In this document: positions 26,921 to 36,012 of the stretch, in pieces
Layout: each line of letters opens with the position of its first letter
Numbering within the stretch: position 1 is the stretch's first letter
Assembly (NCBI RefSeq): GCF_051962475.1
Contig: NZ_JBQCCF010000069.1
Location: forward strand, 248,001 to 312,000
Direction: 5' to 3'
DNA from: Dyella_A sp051962475
GTDB lineage: Bacteria; Pseudomonadota; Gammaproteobacteria; Xanthomonadales; Rhodanobacteraceae
DNA: 64,000 bases
Made by a program: the position numbers and the translations under genes
The notes under the pieces: generated by a model
Told to the model about the DNA's origin: nothing
The model's input: only the letters and a program-made list of their open reading frames with translations
Database searches by the model: none

Positions 26921-27064
26921 CGGCGTTCCCGGTTGCAAACGGCGGCAGTATGCGCAGCCGTGCCGTGAGTGCCCGGTCGACGCTGGCCGTGCAGGCCTTG
27001 TGTCACGTCCGGGCACCCGCGGCGCGATGGCATACTCGGCGCCTTCCCTTCATGGAGTTGCCCG

Positions 27065-28924
27065 ATGCGCCTGTTGCCCACGCTCGCCGCGAGCGCCCTG
27101 CTGCTGCCGCTGGCCGCCCACGCGGCCGACCCGTATTCGTACGCGCAGCCCGATCAGGTGAAGGTCCGCCATCTCGACCTCGACCTCACGGTGGACTTCC
27201 CGCACAAGCAGCTGCACGGCCGCGCCACGCTGAGCCTGGAATGGGTCAACCCGAAGGCGGCCTCGCTGGTGCTGGACACGCGCGACCTGAAGATCGCCCG
27301 CATCGAGGGCATCGACGCCAAAGGCCACGCCAGCGCACTCACCTACGCCCTGGCGCCGCGCGACAAGCAGCTCGGCAGCAAGCTCACCATCGCCGCGCCG
27401 ACGCATCCGGCCAAGGTGCGCATCGTCTACGACACCTCGCCCAAGGCCAGCGGCCTGCAGTGGCTGAGCAAGGCACAGACTGCCGACAAGAAGCTTCCCT
27501 TCATGTTCTCGCAGTCCGAATCCATCCACGCCCGCTCGTGGGTGCCGCTGCAGGATTCGCCGGCGATCCGCCTTACCTATACCGCCCACGTCAGCGCGCC
27601 GAAAGGCGTGCGCGTGGCGATGAGCGCGCTCAACGACGCGAAGCATCCACTCAATGGCGACTTCTCGTTCGACCAGCCGCACGCGATTCCGTCGTATCTG
27701 CTGGCGATCGCCGCCGGCGACATCGCCGCCGAGGCGACCGGCCCGCGCAGCGCGGTGTATGCCGAGCCGTCGATGGTGCACAAGGCCGCGCGCGAGTTCG
27801 ACGACACCGAGAAGATGATCACCACCACCGAGCAGCTGTACGGCCCCTACCGCTGGGGCCGCTACGACCTGATTGTGCTGCCGCCGTCGTTCCCGTTCGG
27901 CGGCATGGAAAACCCGAACATGACCTTCGCCACGCCGACCATCGTGGTGGGCGACAAGAGCCTGGCCTCGGTGATCTCGCACGAGCTGGCGCACAGCTGG
28001 TCCGGCAACCTGGTGACCAACGCCACCTGGCGCGATGGCTGGCTCAACGAGGGTTTCACCACCTACGTGCAGGGCCGCATCACCGAGGCGGTGTACGGCA
28101 AGTCGCTGGCCGACGAGGAGGCGCTGCTCTCGGCCCGCGCCCTGGAGAAGAGCATCGGCGGCATGCCGGCCAACAGCCAGAAGCTGGCACCGGTGCCGGG
28201 CGACGTGGACGCCGATGACGCGCTCTCCGACGTGGCCTACGACAAGGGCTCGTGGTTCCTGCGCACGCTGGAGCAGCGCTTCGGCCGTGCCGCGTTCGAC
28301 CCGTACCTGAAGAGCTACTTCGACCACTTCGCCTTCCAGAGCATCACTACCGAGCAGATGCTGGCCTTCCTCAAGGCGAACCTGCTCGACAAGTACCCCG
28401 GCAAGATGAGCGAGGCCGAGGTGAAGGACTGGGTCTACGGCACCGGCATCCCCAAGGACGCACCGCTGCCGACCTCGGCGCGCTTCGACATCATCGACGC
28501 CAAGGTGAAGGCTTTCACCGCCGGCACGCTGAGCGCCGACCAGCTCGATGCCAAGGGCTGGAACACGCAGGAGTGGATGTACTTCCTCGACCGCCTGCCC
28601 GACGCGCCCCAGCTCGCTCAGATGAAGGCGCTGGATGCGGCCTGGCACCTCACCGGCACGCCCAACGCGGAGATCGGCATGCGCTGGTACATCCACGCCA
28701 TCGCCGCCGGCGACAAGGACGTGTGGCCGGGCGCGCGCGAGCACATGAGCCGCATCGGCCGCATCTACCTCACCACGCCGGTGTACCGCGCCTTTGCCGC
28801 CACGCCCGAGGGCCTGGCCTACGCCGAGGCGTCCTACGCCAAGACCAAGGATGGCTATCATCCGCTGACCCAGCAGGTGATCGAGGGCATCTTCGCCAAG
28901 GCGAAGGCCAAGCCGGCGAAGTAA
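27065..28924 (+). CDS. M1 family zinc aminopeptidase (leukotriene A4 hydrolase-like), exported
   Basis: 619 residues with a signal peptide (LLPTLAASALLLPLAAHA), so periplasmic or secreted. GGMENP at 279-284 is the exopeptidase motif, HELAHSW begins at His306 and gives HEXXH, and NEGFTTY 18 residues on supplies the third zinc ligand. The helical C-terminal domain resembles the leukotriene A4 hydrolase C-terminal domain. Cleaves N-terminal residues from peptides. No strong Shine-Dalgarno is visible close to the ATG. Divergent from the AsmA-like gene. Confidence 0.94.
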   Translation: MRLLPTLAASALLLPLAAHAADPYSYAQPDQVKVRHLDLDLTVDFPHKQLHGRATLSLEWVNPKAASLVLDTRDLKIARIEGIDAKGHASALTYALAPRDKQLGSKLTIAAPTHPAKVRIVYDTSPKASGLQWLSKAQTADKKLPFMFSQSESIHARSWVPLQDSPAIRLTYTAHVSAPKGVRVAMSALNDAKHPLNGDFSFDQPHAIPSYLLAIAAGDIAAEATGPRSAVYAEPSMVHKAAREFDDTEKMITTTEQLYGPYRWGRYDLIVLPPSFPFGGMENPNMTFATPTIVVGDKSLASVISHELAHSWSGNLVTNATWRDGWLNEGFTTYVQGRITEAVYGKSLADEEALLSARALEKSIGGMPANSQKLAPVPGDVDADDALSDVAYDKGSWFLRTLEQRFGRAAFDPYLKSYFDHFAFQSITTEQMLAFLKANLLDKYPGKMSEAEVKDWVYGTGIPKDAPLPTSARFDIIDAKVKAFTAGTLSADQLDAKGWNTQEWMYFLDRLPDAPQLAQMKALDAAWHLTGTPNAEIGMRWYIHAIAAGDKDVWPGAREHMSRIGRIYLTTPVYRAFAATPEGLAYAEASYAKTKDGYHPLTQQVIEGIFAKAKAKPAK

Positions 28925-29027
28925 GCGCGGACGGGGTGGGGAACGCGGCCGGCGTCCCCACCTTGCCACGTCGATGCGCTGACACATCCGCGCCGTACCC
29001 TCCCCTCTTTCTGCACAGGCACAGGCC

Positions 29028-30026
29028 ATGTCTTCCACGCCCGCCACGACACCCGCCACCGCACGCCCCCTGTGGCAGCGCCTGCTGCTGCGACGGCTGA
29101 AGTTCCTGCTCGGCGTCATCGTGATCCTCGCCCTGGCGCTGGGCGGCAGCTACCTGTTCGCGCCGCAGTGGCTGCTGCGTGCTGACATCGCACGCCAGGC
29201 GATGGCCGCGCACCTGGAGAGCAAGACCGTGCAGGCCGGCGACACGCGCTGGTCTTACTACGAGGGTGGCGAAGGCCCCACGCTGGTGCTGCTGCACGGC
29301 TACGACTCCAGCAAGGAGGTGTGGCTGGAGGTGGCGAAGGAACTCACGCCGCACTTTCACCTGATCATTCCGGACCTGCCCGGCTGGGGCGACTCCTCGC
29401 GCAACGACAGCGCCAGCTACGACATCGACGCCCAGGCCGCGCGCCTCGATGCATTCGCCCAGGCGCTGGGCCTGCGCAGCGTCACCGTGGTCGGGCATTC
29501 CATGGGTGGGGCGATCGCCGGCGTCTACGCGGCGGAGCACCCGCAGGTGGTCAACCGGCTGGTGCTGATGGACTCCTTCGGCCTGACCTCGAAGGAGAAC
29601 GACTTCGCCCGCCGCTCGCTCGCCGGCAGCAACCCTTTCATCTACGACGACCGCGCCGGCTTCCAGAAAGCCGAGTCGCTCGCGTTCGAGACCGTGCCGG
29701 ACCTGCCCGGGCGCTTCATCGACGTGCTGATCCAGCGCAACCAGCGCGACCGCGCGTTCCTCAACAAGACCTTCAACGAGCTGCGCCAGCCCTCGCAATA
29801 CCTGGCCGTGCAACAGCGTCTGGACAAGCTCACCATGCCAGTGATGGGCCTGTGGTGCCGCGACGACAAGATCATCGACGTCTCCGCACTGGACAGCCTG
29901 CGCAACGGCCTGGTCAACGCCGCCGCGATCAGCACCACCACGCTCAGCGGCTGCAACCACATGCCGATGCTGGAAAAGCCCGAGCAGACCGTGCAGGTGC
30001 TGACCGCGTTCGAGCTGTCGCACTGA
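29028..30026 (+). CDS. Membrane-anchored alpha/beta hydrolase
   Basis: 332 residues. One N-terminal membrane helix (FLLGVIVILALALGGSYLF) anchors a serine hydrolase domain: LLHGYDSSKEVW (oxyanion region), GHSMGG with nucleophile Ser158, and a C-terminal GCNHMPMLEKPEQ histidine; WCRDDKIIDVS carries the acid. The fold and the HSMGG elbow resemble lipases/esterases and MhpC-type hydrolases; substrate undetermined. Follows the aminopeptidase by 103 bases in the same direction. Confidence 0.9.
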   Translation: MSSTPATTPATARPLWQRLLLRRLKFLLGVIVILALALGGSYLFAPQWLLRADIARQAMAAHLESKTVQAGDTRWSYYEGGEGPTLVLLHGYDSSKEVWLEVAKELTPHFHLIIPDLPGWGDSSRNDSASYDIDAQAARLDAFAQALGLRSVTVVGHSMGGAIAGVYAAEHPQVVNRLVLMDSFGLTSKENDFARRSLAGSNPFIYDDRAGFQKAESLAFETVPDLPGRFIDVLIQRNQRDRAFLNKTFNELRQPSQYLAVQQRLDKLTMPVMGLWCRDDKIIDVSALDSLRNGLVNAAAISTTTLSGCNHMPMLEKPEQTVQVLTAFELSH

Positions 30027-30100
30027 AGCAAGCGCCGCGAAATCCGCGGCGCCGGCGATGCGTGGCCGGCACGCCGGACAACAACCGTGTTGAAGGCAGC

Positions 30101-30739
30101 TCAGCCTGCTGACGTCTTGAGCTGAGTAATCGTTTTGGGATCGATATCGAATCCCGTTCCCGTGGCATCCGGCACGAAACGGATCGGCACGCGATAGCTC
30201 TCGTCACAGCTTCGGACGGTCCAAGTCTCGTTCCAGGGCGCGCCCGCGGTGGCTGGCACACCCTGCGGCAATACGGTATCGAGTACCTCCGGTACACACC
30301 GGGCACCCTTCACCGTCATCGCACTGGCCACGCTGACCAGCGCGTCGTGCTGAAGCGCGGGCGACGCGAAGGAGTCGCCGGGAAAGACGGGCAAGACGTG
30401 CGGGGTGCTGTCCTTGAAGATCACCAGAGCCGTGTAGCGCCGCGTTTCACCGCACGCAACGCCCTGCGTCCGCTCAGTCCAGATGCCGCTGACGATATGC
30501 CCCTGCTCATTCACCTCCAACGGCAGTTCGATCCGGGCCCGGGCAGTGGCTTGATCAAGATCGAGGGAAGGGCAGTGACCGGACAGCGCTTCCTCGTATT
30601 TTTGATAGGCGTCTTGTACGGCTGCCTGGTACGGCGCGTAGTGGCGCATCTGGTCAAGCGCGAGCTGGTCGGGCCGAGCGGCTTGCGGCGCGACAACCGA
30701 TGAAGCCATGGCCAGTCCCGCGGCAACAAACATCAACAT
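30101..30739 (-). CDS. Secreted protein of unknown function
   Basis: 212 residues. Start at 30739 is supported by AGGAGAT 8 bases before it and gives a signal peptide (MLMFVAAGLAMASSVVA). The mature part has five cysteines (CPSLD, VACGE, RCVPE, RSCDE and similar), suggesting disulfides in the periplasm, and no catalytic motif I recognise. Last gene of the leftward group that starts at the GST near 33.8 kb, but the 124-base gap before it makes an independent promoter likely. Confidence 0.72.
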   Translation of the reverse strand: MLMFVAAGLAMASSVVAPQAARPDQLALDQMRHYAPYQAAVQDAYQKYEEALSGHCPSLDLDQATARARIELPLEVNEQGHIVSGIWTERTQGVACGETRRYTALVIFKDSTPHVLPVFPGDSFASPALQHDALVSVASAMTVKGARCVPEVLDTVLPQGVPATAGAPWNETWTVRSCDESYRVPIRFVPDATGTGFDIDPKTITQLKTSAG

Positions 30740-30863
30740 GCGTGATCTCCTGGTTCCCTGAGAATTTTCTGCTGGCGAGAAAGCCCGCCTCCGCACCCCG
30801 CGCTGCGACCCTTACCGCAATGGGCGCCGTGGCTACCCCACAAGATCTCGGAGTTTTCCTGCT

Positions 30864-31442
30864 TCAGAACATGCCAGGTATCAGCGCTTTCACCCGCCGC
30901 ATGTAGTCCTCGTAGCGCGCGCCGAACTGCTCGCGCATCCAACGTTCTTCCAGCTTCAACTTGAACCAGAACGACACGCCGACGATGGCGGTGCCGAGCA
31001 GGCCGCGCCATTCGCCCAGTGCGCACGCGGTGCCGAGGAAGCCCATCAGCAGGCCGGTGTAGATGGGGTGGCGGACCCAGCGGTACGGGCCGCGCTCGGC
31101 CAGCTCGTGGCCCTGCTTCACCTGCACCACCGCGCTCCAGTTGCGGCCCAGCGTGGCGCGCGCCCAGATCGCGAACGCCACGCCGGCCCACAGCAGCAGC
31201 ACGCCCAGCAGCGGCAGCCATGGGCCGGACGGCGCGAAACGCACGCGCAGCAGCGTGCCCTCGCCTCCGCGCCACGGCAGCACCAGCGCAGTGCCGACGA
31301 TCAGCGGCAGCCAGTATTTCAGGAACCGGGCCGCGAACGGCTCGCTGCGCGCCGTCGATTTCACCGCCCGCGACTGGATCGCCCAGTACGCGAGGAAGAC
31401 GAACCAGCCGAGGTTGATGAGCCAGACGATGGGCAGATGCAT
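30864..31442 (-). CDS. Isoprenylcysteine carboxyl methyltransferase (ICMT/PEMT) family membrane protein
   Basis: 192 residues with about four membrane helices. The C-terminal signature GPYRWVRHPIYTGLLMGFLGTA is the SAM-contacting block of the ICMT/phospholipid-methyltransferase superfamily, followed by KLKLEERWMREQFGARYEDYMRRV, the usual tail. Bacterial members methylate small lipophilic or unknown substrates; prenylcysteine is unlikely. ATG 31442 starts in front of the first helix; upstream in-frame sequence is non-coding. Confidence 0.88.
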   Translation of the reverse strand: MHLPIVWLINLGWFVFLAYWAIQSRAVKSTARSEPFAARFLKYWLPLIVGTALVLPWRGGEGTLLRVRFAPSGPWLPLLGVLLLWAGVAFAIWARATLGRNWSAVVQVKQGHELAERGPYRWVRHPIYTGLLMGFLGTACALGEWRGLLGTAIVGVSFWFKLKLEERWMREQFGARYEDYMRRVKALIPGMF

Positions 31443-31563
31443 GAGGTGATCCGGTCGATGGACTTGAGGAGTCCGTACGGATCGCAGCGTGCCCGCGCGG
31501 AACCCGGAGCAGCAAGTTGCAGCTGTCATGCGCCAGGCGTGCGCCGGCACGTGAAGCGGTTGC

Positions 31564-32406
31564 TCACCCAGCAGCGGTAATGGCCACGGCCATCCGCCAC
31601 AGACCGGCGACCAGTGCGAGCACACCGATCGCCCGGGCCACACGGTCGCCATGAAGCGACAGCCGCTCCGCGGCGATCACGGCGGTGACCACGGCCATCA
31701 CGCGCAGGTCCATCACTCCGCCGACCAGCAGGATCGCCGTCAGTCCGGCGCAGCTGGCCATGCAGTGGCATCCGAGGCGCAGGCCAGCTCGCCAGGCGCG
31801 GAAGAGGTGCGGGAGCGGGACGTCGACACCGGCGGGCCAGTGCCGACAATGCGCCAACTGGCGCGCCTTCCATGCCGTGCACTGGAGTGCGCCGGCAAGC
31901 ATCAGCACGGCGCCCATCGCAAGCGGCGTCGCGCGGGCGAGTGTGGGCCGCTCCAGCAAGCCGGCGGCCAGTGCCGTGCCCATTACCGAGATCACGGCAC
32001 CCAAGCCGATCCACACCAGCAGGTAGCCGCCGCCCACGCAGGTGGCCAAGGCCATCGGGCGACTGGCGCCCGCGTGCGCTGCCGCGCAGCGATAGCGCCA
32101 CAGGTTCGGCGCGACCGCGGGCAGCATCATCGCCGCCATCATCGTCGACCACATGCCGAGCCAGGCCGCCAGTTGCGTCGGGGCGCCCAGCCCGCACATC
32201 GCCAGCCAGTGCATCGACAGGCTCCAGCCCCCGCGCATCGGCAGCGCCGCCATTGCCGACATCGAGGCGCCGGCGCTGACGGTGGCCGCCGCACAGCCGA
32301 CGAACAGCACGATGCAACCGAGCGCGAACGCGCGCCGGGGCGCAGCGTCCGCCGGATCGCCTGCCCCGTGCAGCGGTACCGCCCGCTCAGGGCGCGCCGT
32401 ACTCAT
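31564..32406 (-). CDS. DUF2182 predicted metal-binding integral membrane protein
   Basis: 280 residues with about seven hydrophobic helices. Family features: WSTMMAAMMLPAVAPN (Met-rich helix), TAWKARQLAHCRH, and HCMASCAGLTAILLVGGVMDLRVM with the paired His/Cys expected of the predicted metal site. Function is not known; homologues often occur beside DUF899, DUF1326 or GST genes, which is the case here. The start overlaps the DUF899 stop by 20 bases, implying translational coupling. Confidence 0.87.
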   Translation of the reverse strand: MSTARPERAVPLHGAGDPADAAPRRAFALGCIVLFVGCAAATVSAGASMSAMAALPMRGGWSLSMHWLAMCGLGAPTQLAAWLGMWSTMMAAMMLPAVAPNLWRYRCAAAHAGASRPMALATCVGGGYLLVWIGLGAVISVMGTALAAGLLERPTLARATPLAMGAVLMLAGALQCTAWKARQLAHCRHWPAGVDVPLPHLFRAWRAGLRLGCHCMASCAGLTAILLVGGVMDLRVMAVVTAVIAAERLSLHGDRVARAIGVLALVAGLWRMAVAITAAG

Positions 32407-33151
32407 CGCGCCGCTTCCACCAGATACCGGACTCGTTGCGCCCCTTCGGCGCCCGATCCAACCACTGATACATGCCCCACAGCCCGTCCAGCCCGCGCGC
32501 GTAGGTGGAGTAGCTGTGATAGACCACGCCGTCTTCCAGCACGAAGGCGCTCATGCCCGGTCGGTCGCGCACGTAGGTTGGCGCGTCGGTGCCGCAGGAG
32601 GCGGCGAACTGCACCACCGGCTCGGGAAGTTGCGCCGCCGCGATCGGATGGCCGCCGCGCCGGTAGTTGTACTCGACTCCACCAGCACGCTGCTGCGCCT
32701 CGGTGATCGAGGTGCTGAAATCGAAATTGAAGTCGCTGTCCTGCGAGGACGCCCACGGGAAGCGCCAGCCCAGCCGCTGCTTGTACGCCTGCAGTGTCGC
32801 CAGCGGCGCACGCGACACCGCCATCAGCGTGACGTCGTGATTCGCCAGGTGTACCGCGAAGCCGTCGAAACCGTCGGCGATCGCCGAACATGAGGGGCAG
32901 CCGGCGCGGTAGTCCGGCCCGAACATGAAGTGGTAGATCAGCAGCTGCGAACGGCCACGGAACAGCTGGGCCAACGTGGCCTCGCCATCGTCGGTGTCGA
33001 AACGGTACGGCTTGTCGATGCGCACCCAGGGCAGCGCCTGACGCTGCTGCGCCAGCTCATCGCTGCGCCGGGTGTGTTCCTTTTCGGCGGCGAGCAGTTC
33101 CAGTCGTTGCTCGAGCCATTGCTCGCGGGTGCCTACGGCATGCGTCGTCAT
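32387..33151 (-). CDS. DUF899 thioredoxin-like protein
   Basis: 254 residues. The family is a thioredoxin-fold group of unknown function. Visible signature: LLIYHFMFGPDYRAGCPSCSAIADGFDG, where CPSC is a CxxC redox-type pair, then SRAPLATLQAYKQRLGWRFPWASS and a C-terminal VYHSYSTYARGLDGLWGMYQWLD. The ATG has a GAAAGGAGA site just before it (seen on the minus strand at about 33160). Middle gene of the GST-DUF899-DUF2182 operon. A dithiol oxidoreductase role is inference. Confidence 0.9.
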   Translation of the reverse strand: MTTHAVGTREQWLEQRLELLAAEKEHTRRSDELAQQRQALPWVRIDKPYRFDTDDGEATLAQLFRGRSQLLIYHFMFGPDYRAGCPSCSAIADGFDGFAVHLANHDVTLMAVSRAPLATLQAYKQRLGWRFPWASSQDSDFNFDFSTSITEAQQRAGGVEYNYRRGGHPIAAAQLPEPVVQFAASCGTDAPTYVRDRPGMSAFVLEDGVVYHSYSTYARGLDGLWGMYQWLDRAPKGRNESGIWWKRRDEYGAP

Positions 33152-33182
33152 GGTGGTCTCCTTTCAGGGCGGGGCAGAAGGT

Positions 33183-33842
33183 TCAGGCGGCGACCGGCGT
33201 ATGCCGGGCGTAATCCGCCAGTTGCGCGGTCAGTGCCTTGTGGAAGGCGGGGCGCGCCTCGCAGCGCTCGACGTAGGCGGCCAGCGTCGGAAAGCCTTCC
33301 ACCAGATCGGTATGGCGCAGGAAGCGCAGCACCGTCGCCATCAGGATGTCGGCGGCGGTGAAGCGATCGAGCAGGTAGTCGCGCGCGCCAAGGTGGCGGT
33401 CCAGCGCGGCCAGCCGCACCTTCACCGTGTCGACCACGGCGGGACGACGCAGCGCCACCCACGCTTCGCCCGCGTGCAACAGGTCCATCTCCAACAACTG
33501 CTGCACCGGCGGCTCGACCGTGTTCACCGCGGCGAACATCCAGCTGAGCACCTCGGCTTGTGCCGCCGCCTCCGCCGGCATCAGCGGCGTCGACTCACCG
33601 GCGATGCGATGCACGATGGCGGCCGATTCGAACAGCCCGCGACCGTCCACCTCGAACGCCGGCACCATGCCGAACGGCTGATGCCGGCGGTAGGCGCTGG
33701 CGTGACGCTCGTCGAAATCGATCAGCCGCACCTCATGCGCAAGGCCGGCCTCCTCCAGTGCCCAGCGCACGCGCAGGTCGCGCACCAGGCCTTGCGCGAA
33801 CGGTGGCGCCCAGCGAAATCCCCAGACGACGATGTGGTCCAT
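33183..33842 (-). CDS. Glutathione S-transferase family protein
   Basis: 219 residues starting MDHIVVWGFRWAPPFAQGLVRD; the thioredoxin-like domain has GMVPAFEVDGRGLFESAAIVHRIA and the C-terminal helical domain FTAADILMATVLRFLRH. Start at 33842 is supported by GAGGAA six bases before it. First gene of the leftward operon with DUF899 and DUF2182, divergent from the TPR/winged-helix regulator with 139 bases between. The operon composition suggests a thiol-linked detoxification or stress role. Confidence 0.9.
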   Translation of the reverse strand: MDHIVVWGFRWAPPFAQGLVRDLRVRWALEEAGLAHEVRLIDFDERHASAYRRHQPFGMVPAFEVDGRGLFESAAIVHRIAGESTPLMPAEAAAQAEVLSWMFAAVNTVEPPVQQLLEMDLLHAGEAWVALRRPAVVDTVKVRLAALDRHLGARDYLLDRFTAADILMATVLRFLRHTDLVEGFPTLAAYVERCEARPAFHKALTAQLADYARHTPVAA

Positions 33843-33865
33843 GATGCGTTCCTCATGCAGTGGAT

Positions 33866-33879
33866 CGAGCCGCGGCTCG
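33866..33879. promoter_or_regulatory. 14-bp palindrome in the divergent promoter region
   Basis: CGAGCCGCGGCTCG is a perfect palindrome between the GST operon (start 33842) and the regulator gene (33982). It could be the operator of the regulator. GC-rich palindromes also arise by chance at this composition, so the call is tentative. Confidence 0.3.
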
Positions 33880-33981
33880 CGGCGCCGTGGCCGGATGTGC
33901 CGACCGAGCGGATAGGCTAGGTTCGGCCGAGCGAACGAAGGGAGTGACAACGGTGGCGCGATTGCGAACGAGGCGGCGGCG

Positions 33982-35202
33982 ATGGATTCGCTGATCACCG
34001 CGGCGGCCCGCGCGCTGGCGGGCGGCGATCCGCTCGGCGCGCTCAAGCGCGTGGCGCTGCGCGACGACGCGCCCGCCCTGGCGCTGCGCGGCATCGCGAT
34101 GGCGCAGCTGGGTGATTTCGCCCGCTCTAGGCTGCTGCTGCGGCGGGCCGCGCGCGCCTTCGGCCCGCACGCTGCCGTGGCACGCGCGCGCTGCGTGGTG
34201 GCCGAGGCGGAGGTGGCGCTGGCCTCACGCGAGCTGGGCTGGCCGGCAAAGACGCTGGATGCGGCGCGCGCCACGCTGGAGGCGCACGGCGACCGCGCGA
34301 ACGCCGCGCACGCGCGCTATCTGGCGATCCGCCGGCTGCTGCTGCTCGGCCGCCTCGACGAGGCCGAACCGATGCTCGACGCGTGCGATCCCGCCTCGCT
34401 GTCGCCGGCCCTGCAGACGATCGATGCACTGGCGCGCGCGGGTATCGCCACGCGGCGGCTGCATGCGGGAGCCGCGCGTGCGGCGCTCGATGCTGCCGCA
34501 CGCGCGGCGCATCGCGCCGGGATTCCCTCGCTGGCCGCCGAGGTCGAGCAGGCCGTATTCGCCTGGCGCGCGCCGGCGGCGCGACTGCTCGCTGCCGGCG
34601 AGGAGCGGATGCTGCGGCTCGATGAGGTCGAGGCGTTGTTGGCCGCGGACCAGCTGGTGATCGATGGCTGCCGGCACGCCGTGCGCGCGGGCGACACCGT
34701 GGTGGCGCTGGCCCGCCGACCGGTGCTGTTCACGCTGGCCCGCCTGCTGGGCGAGGCGTGGCCGCAGGACGTGCCGCGAAACGTACTGATCGCCCGCGCG
34801 TTCCGGGCCCGCGCGATCGATGAATCGCACCGCGCGCGGCTGCGGGTGGAGATGGGCCGGCTGCGCACGGCGCTGCGCGGGCTGGCCGAGGTGCACGCCA
34901 CCGGGCGCGGTTACGCACTGATGCCGCACGACGCGCGCGCGGTGGCCGTGTTGGCACGACCGGTGGACGAGAAGCACGCCGCGGTGCTGGCCCTGCTCGC
35001 CGACGGCGAAGCGTGGTCGAGCTCGGCGCTGGCGCTGGCCCTGGGCGACAGCCAGCGCACCGTGCAGCGCGCGCTCGATGCGCTGGCGGCGGCCCGCGCG
35101 ATCCAGCCGATCGGACGCGGCCGCGCGCGGCGCTGGATGACGCCGCCGCTGCCGGGATTCGCGACCGCCTTGTTACTCCCCGCGCCGCTGTCCGGCGACT
35201 AG
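33982..35202 (+). CDS. TPR-like / winged-helix transcriptional regulator
   Basis: 406 residues. The N-terminal 220 residues are alanine-rich helical repeats of the tetratricopeptide/BTAD kind. Residues 222-312 hold an OmpR/PhoB-like winged helix (PVLFTLARLLGEAWPQDVPRNVLIARAF, then SHRARLRVEMGRLRTALRGL and the wing ATGRGYALMP). A second small winged helix follows at the C-terminus (WSSSALALALGDSQRTVQRALDALAAARAIQPIGRGRARRW). There is no receiver domain, so it is not a classical response regulator. Its position points to control of the divergent GST operon and the propeller gene 31 bases downstream. Confidence 0.83.
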   Translation: MDSLITAAARALAGGDPLGALKRVALRDDAPALALRGIAMAQLGDFARSRLLLRRAARAFGPHAAVARARCVVAEAEVALASRELGWPAKTLDAARATLEAHGDRANAAHARYLAIRRLLLLGRLDEAEPMLDACDPASLSPALQTIDALARAGIATRRLHAGAARAALDAAARAAHRAGIPSLAAEVEQAVFAWRAPAARLLAAGEERMLRLDEVEALLAADQLVIDGCRHAVRAGDTVVALARRPVLFTLARLLGEAWPQDVPRNVLIARAFRARAIDESHRARLRVEMGRLRTALRGLAEVHATGRGYALMPHDARAVAVLARPVDEKHAAVLALLADGEAWSSSALALALGDSQRTVQRALDALAAARAIQPIGRGRARRWMTPPLPGFATALLLPAPLSGD

Positions 35203-35233
35203 CATGCGCTCATCCTCTGCACGGGACGGAACC

Positions 35234-35887
35234 ATGAAGCGAGCCGCCGCCGAGATCGTGCGCGAGCACGGCCCCTACCCCGAGGCCGACAACGTCGGCG
35301 GCGTGACCTACGACGGCCAGCAGGTCTGGATGGCCACCGGCGACCGCCTGCGCGCCGTCGACCCGGCCAGCGGCGAAACACTCGGCGCGCTCACCGTGCC
35401 CGCGCACGCCGGCACGGCGTTCGATGGCCGTCACTTGTTCCAGATCGCCGAGGACCGCATCCAGCGCATCGATCCGCACAGCGGCGAGGTGCTCGGCTCG
35501 ATCCCTGCCCCCGGCGGCGGCGGCGACTCCGGCCTGGCCTGGGCCGAAGGCACGCTGTGGGTCGGGCAATACCGCGGGCGCAAGATCCACCAGGTGGATC
35601 CGCAGACCGGCGCGGTGCTGCGCACCATCGAGTCGAATCGCTTCGTCACCGGCGTCACCTGGGTCGACGGCGAGCTGTGGCACGCCACCTGGGAAGACGA
35701 GCAGAGCGAATTGCGGCACATCGATGCCGACACCGGCGAAGTGCTGGAAAGCCTGGAGATGCCGCCGGGCATCGTGGTGTCGGGGCTGGATTCGGACGGG
35801 GCCGACACGTTCTTCTGCGGCGGCGGCAGCAGCGGCAAGCTGCGCGCCGTGCGGCGCCCGAAGCGGAGCGCGGCAGGGAGACGCTGA
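35234..35887 (+). CDS. Beta-propeller (PQQ/YncE-like) protein
   Basis: 217 residues made of repeated blades of the form V-D-P-x-[ST]-G-E-x-L (RAVDPASGETLGAL, QRIDPHSGEVLGSI, HQVDPQTGAVLRTI, RHIDADTGEVLESL), four to five in number. No signal peptide, so probably cytosolic. Similar proteins are annotated as glutamine cyclotransferase-like or streptogramin lyase-like propellers, but no catalytic residues can be identified. ATG 35234 is preceded by GGGACGGA. Likely cotranscribed with the regulator gene. Confidence 0.8.
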   Translation: MKRAAAEIVREHGPYPEADNVGGVTYDGQQVWMATGDRLRAVDPASGETLGALTVPAHAGTAFDGRHLFQIAEDRIQRIDPHSGEVLGSIPAPGGGGDSGLAWAEGTLWVGQYRGRKIHQVDPQTGAVLRTIESNRFVTGVTWVDGELWHATWEDEQSELRHIDADTGEVLESLEMPPGIVVSGLDSDGADTFFCGGGSSGKLRAVRRPKRSAAGRR

Positions 35888-36012
35888 GAGACCGGTGCGG
35901 ATCGCTCAGCGCCGGCGAGAGCCTCAGCGCCGCGGTGTCACTTGCGCAACGGCGGCGCGATGATCGGCGTGTTGCGCTCGCATGGCGTGCGTGCGCGATG
36001 CTTGCCGCGACA

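Noticed and set aside
24593..26968. Long + strand frame of about 791 codons opposite the AsmA-like gene
   Set aside because: Considered because the AsmA-like call is less certain, but the minus frame has a membrane anchor and beta-strand pattern while the + frame is low-complexity Arg/Gln/His.
33866..33879. CGAGCCGCGGCTCG palindrome as a strong operator
   Set aside because: Reported only as a low-confidence feature: at this GC content a 14-bp GC palindrome is not rare and there is no second copy.
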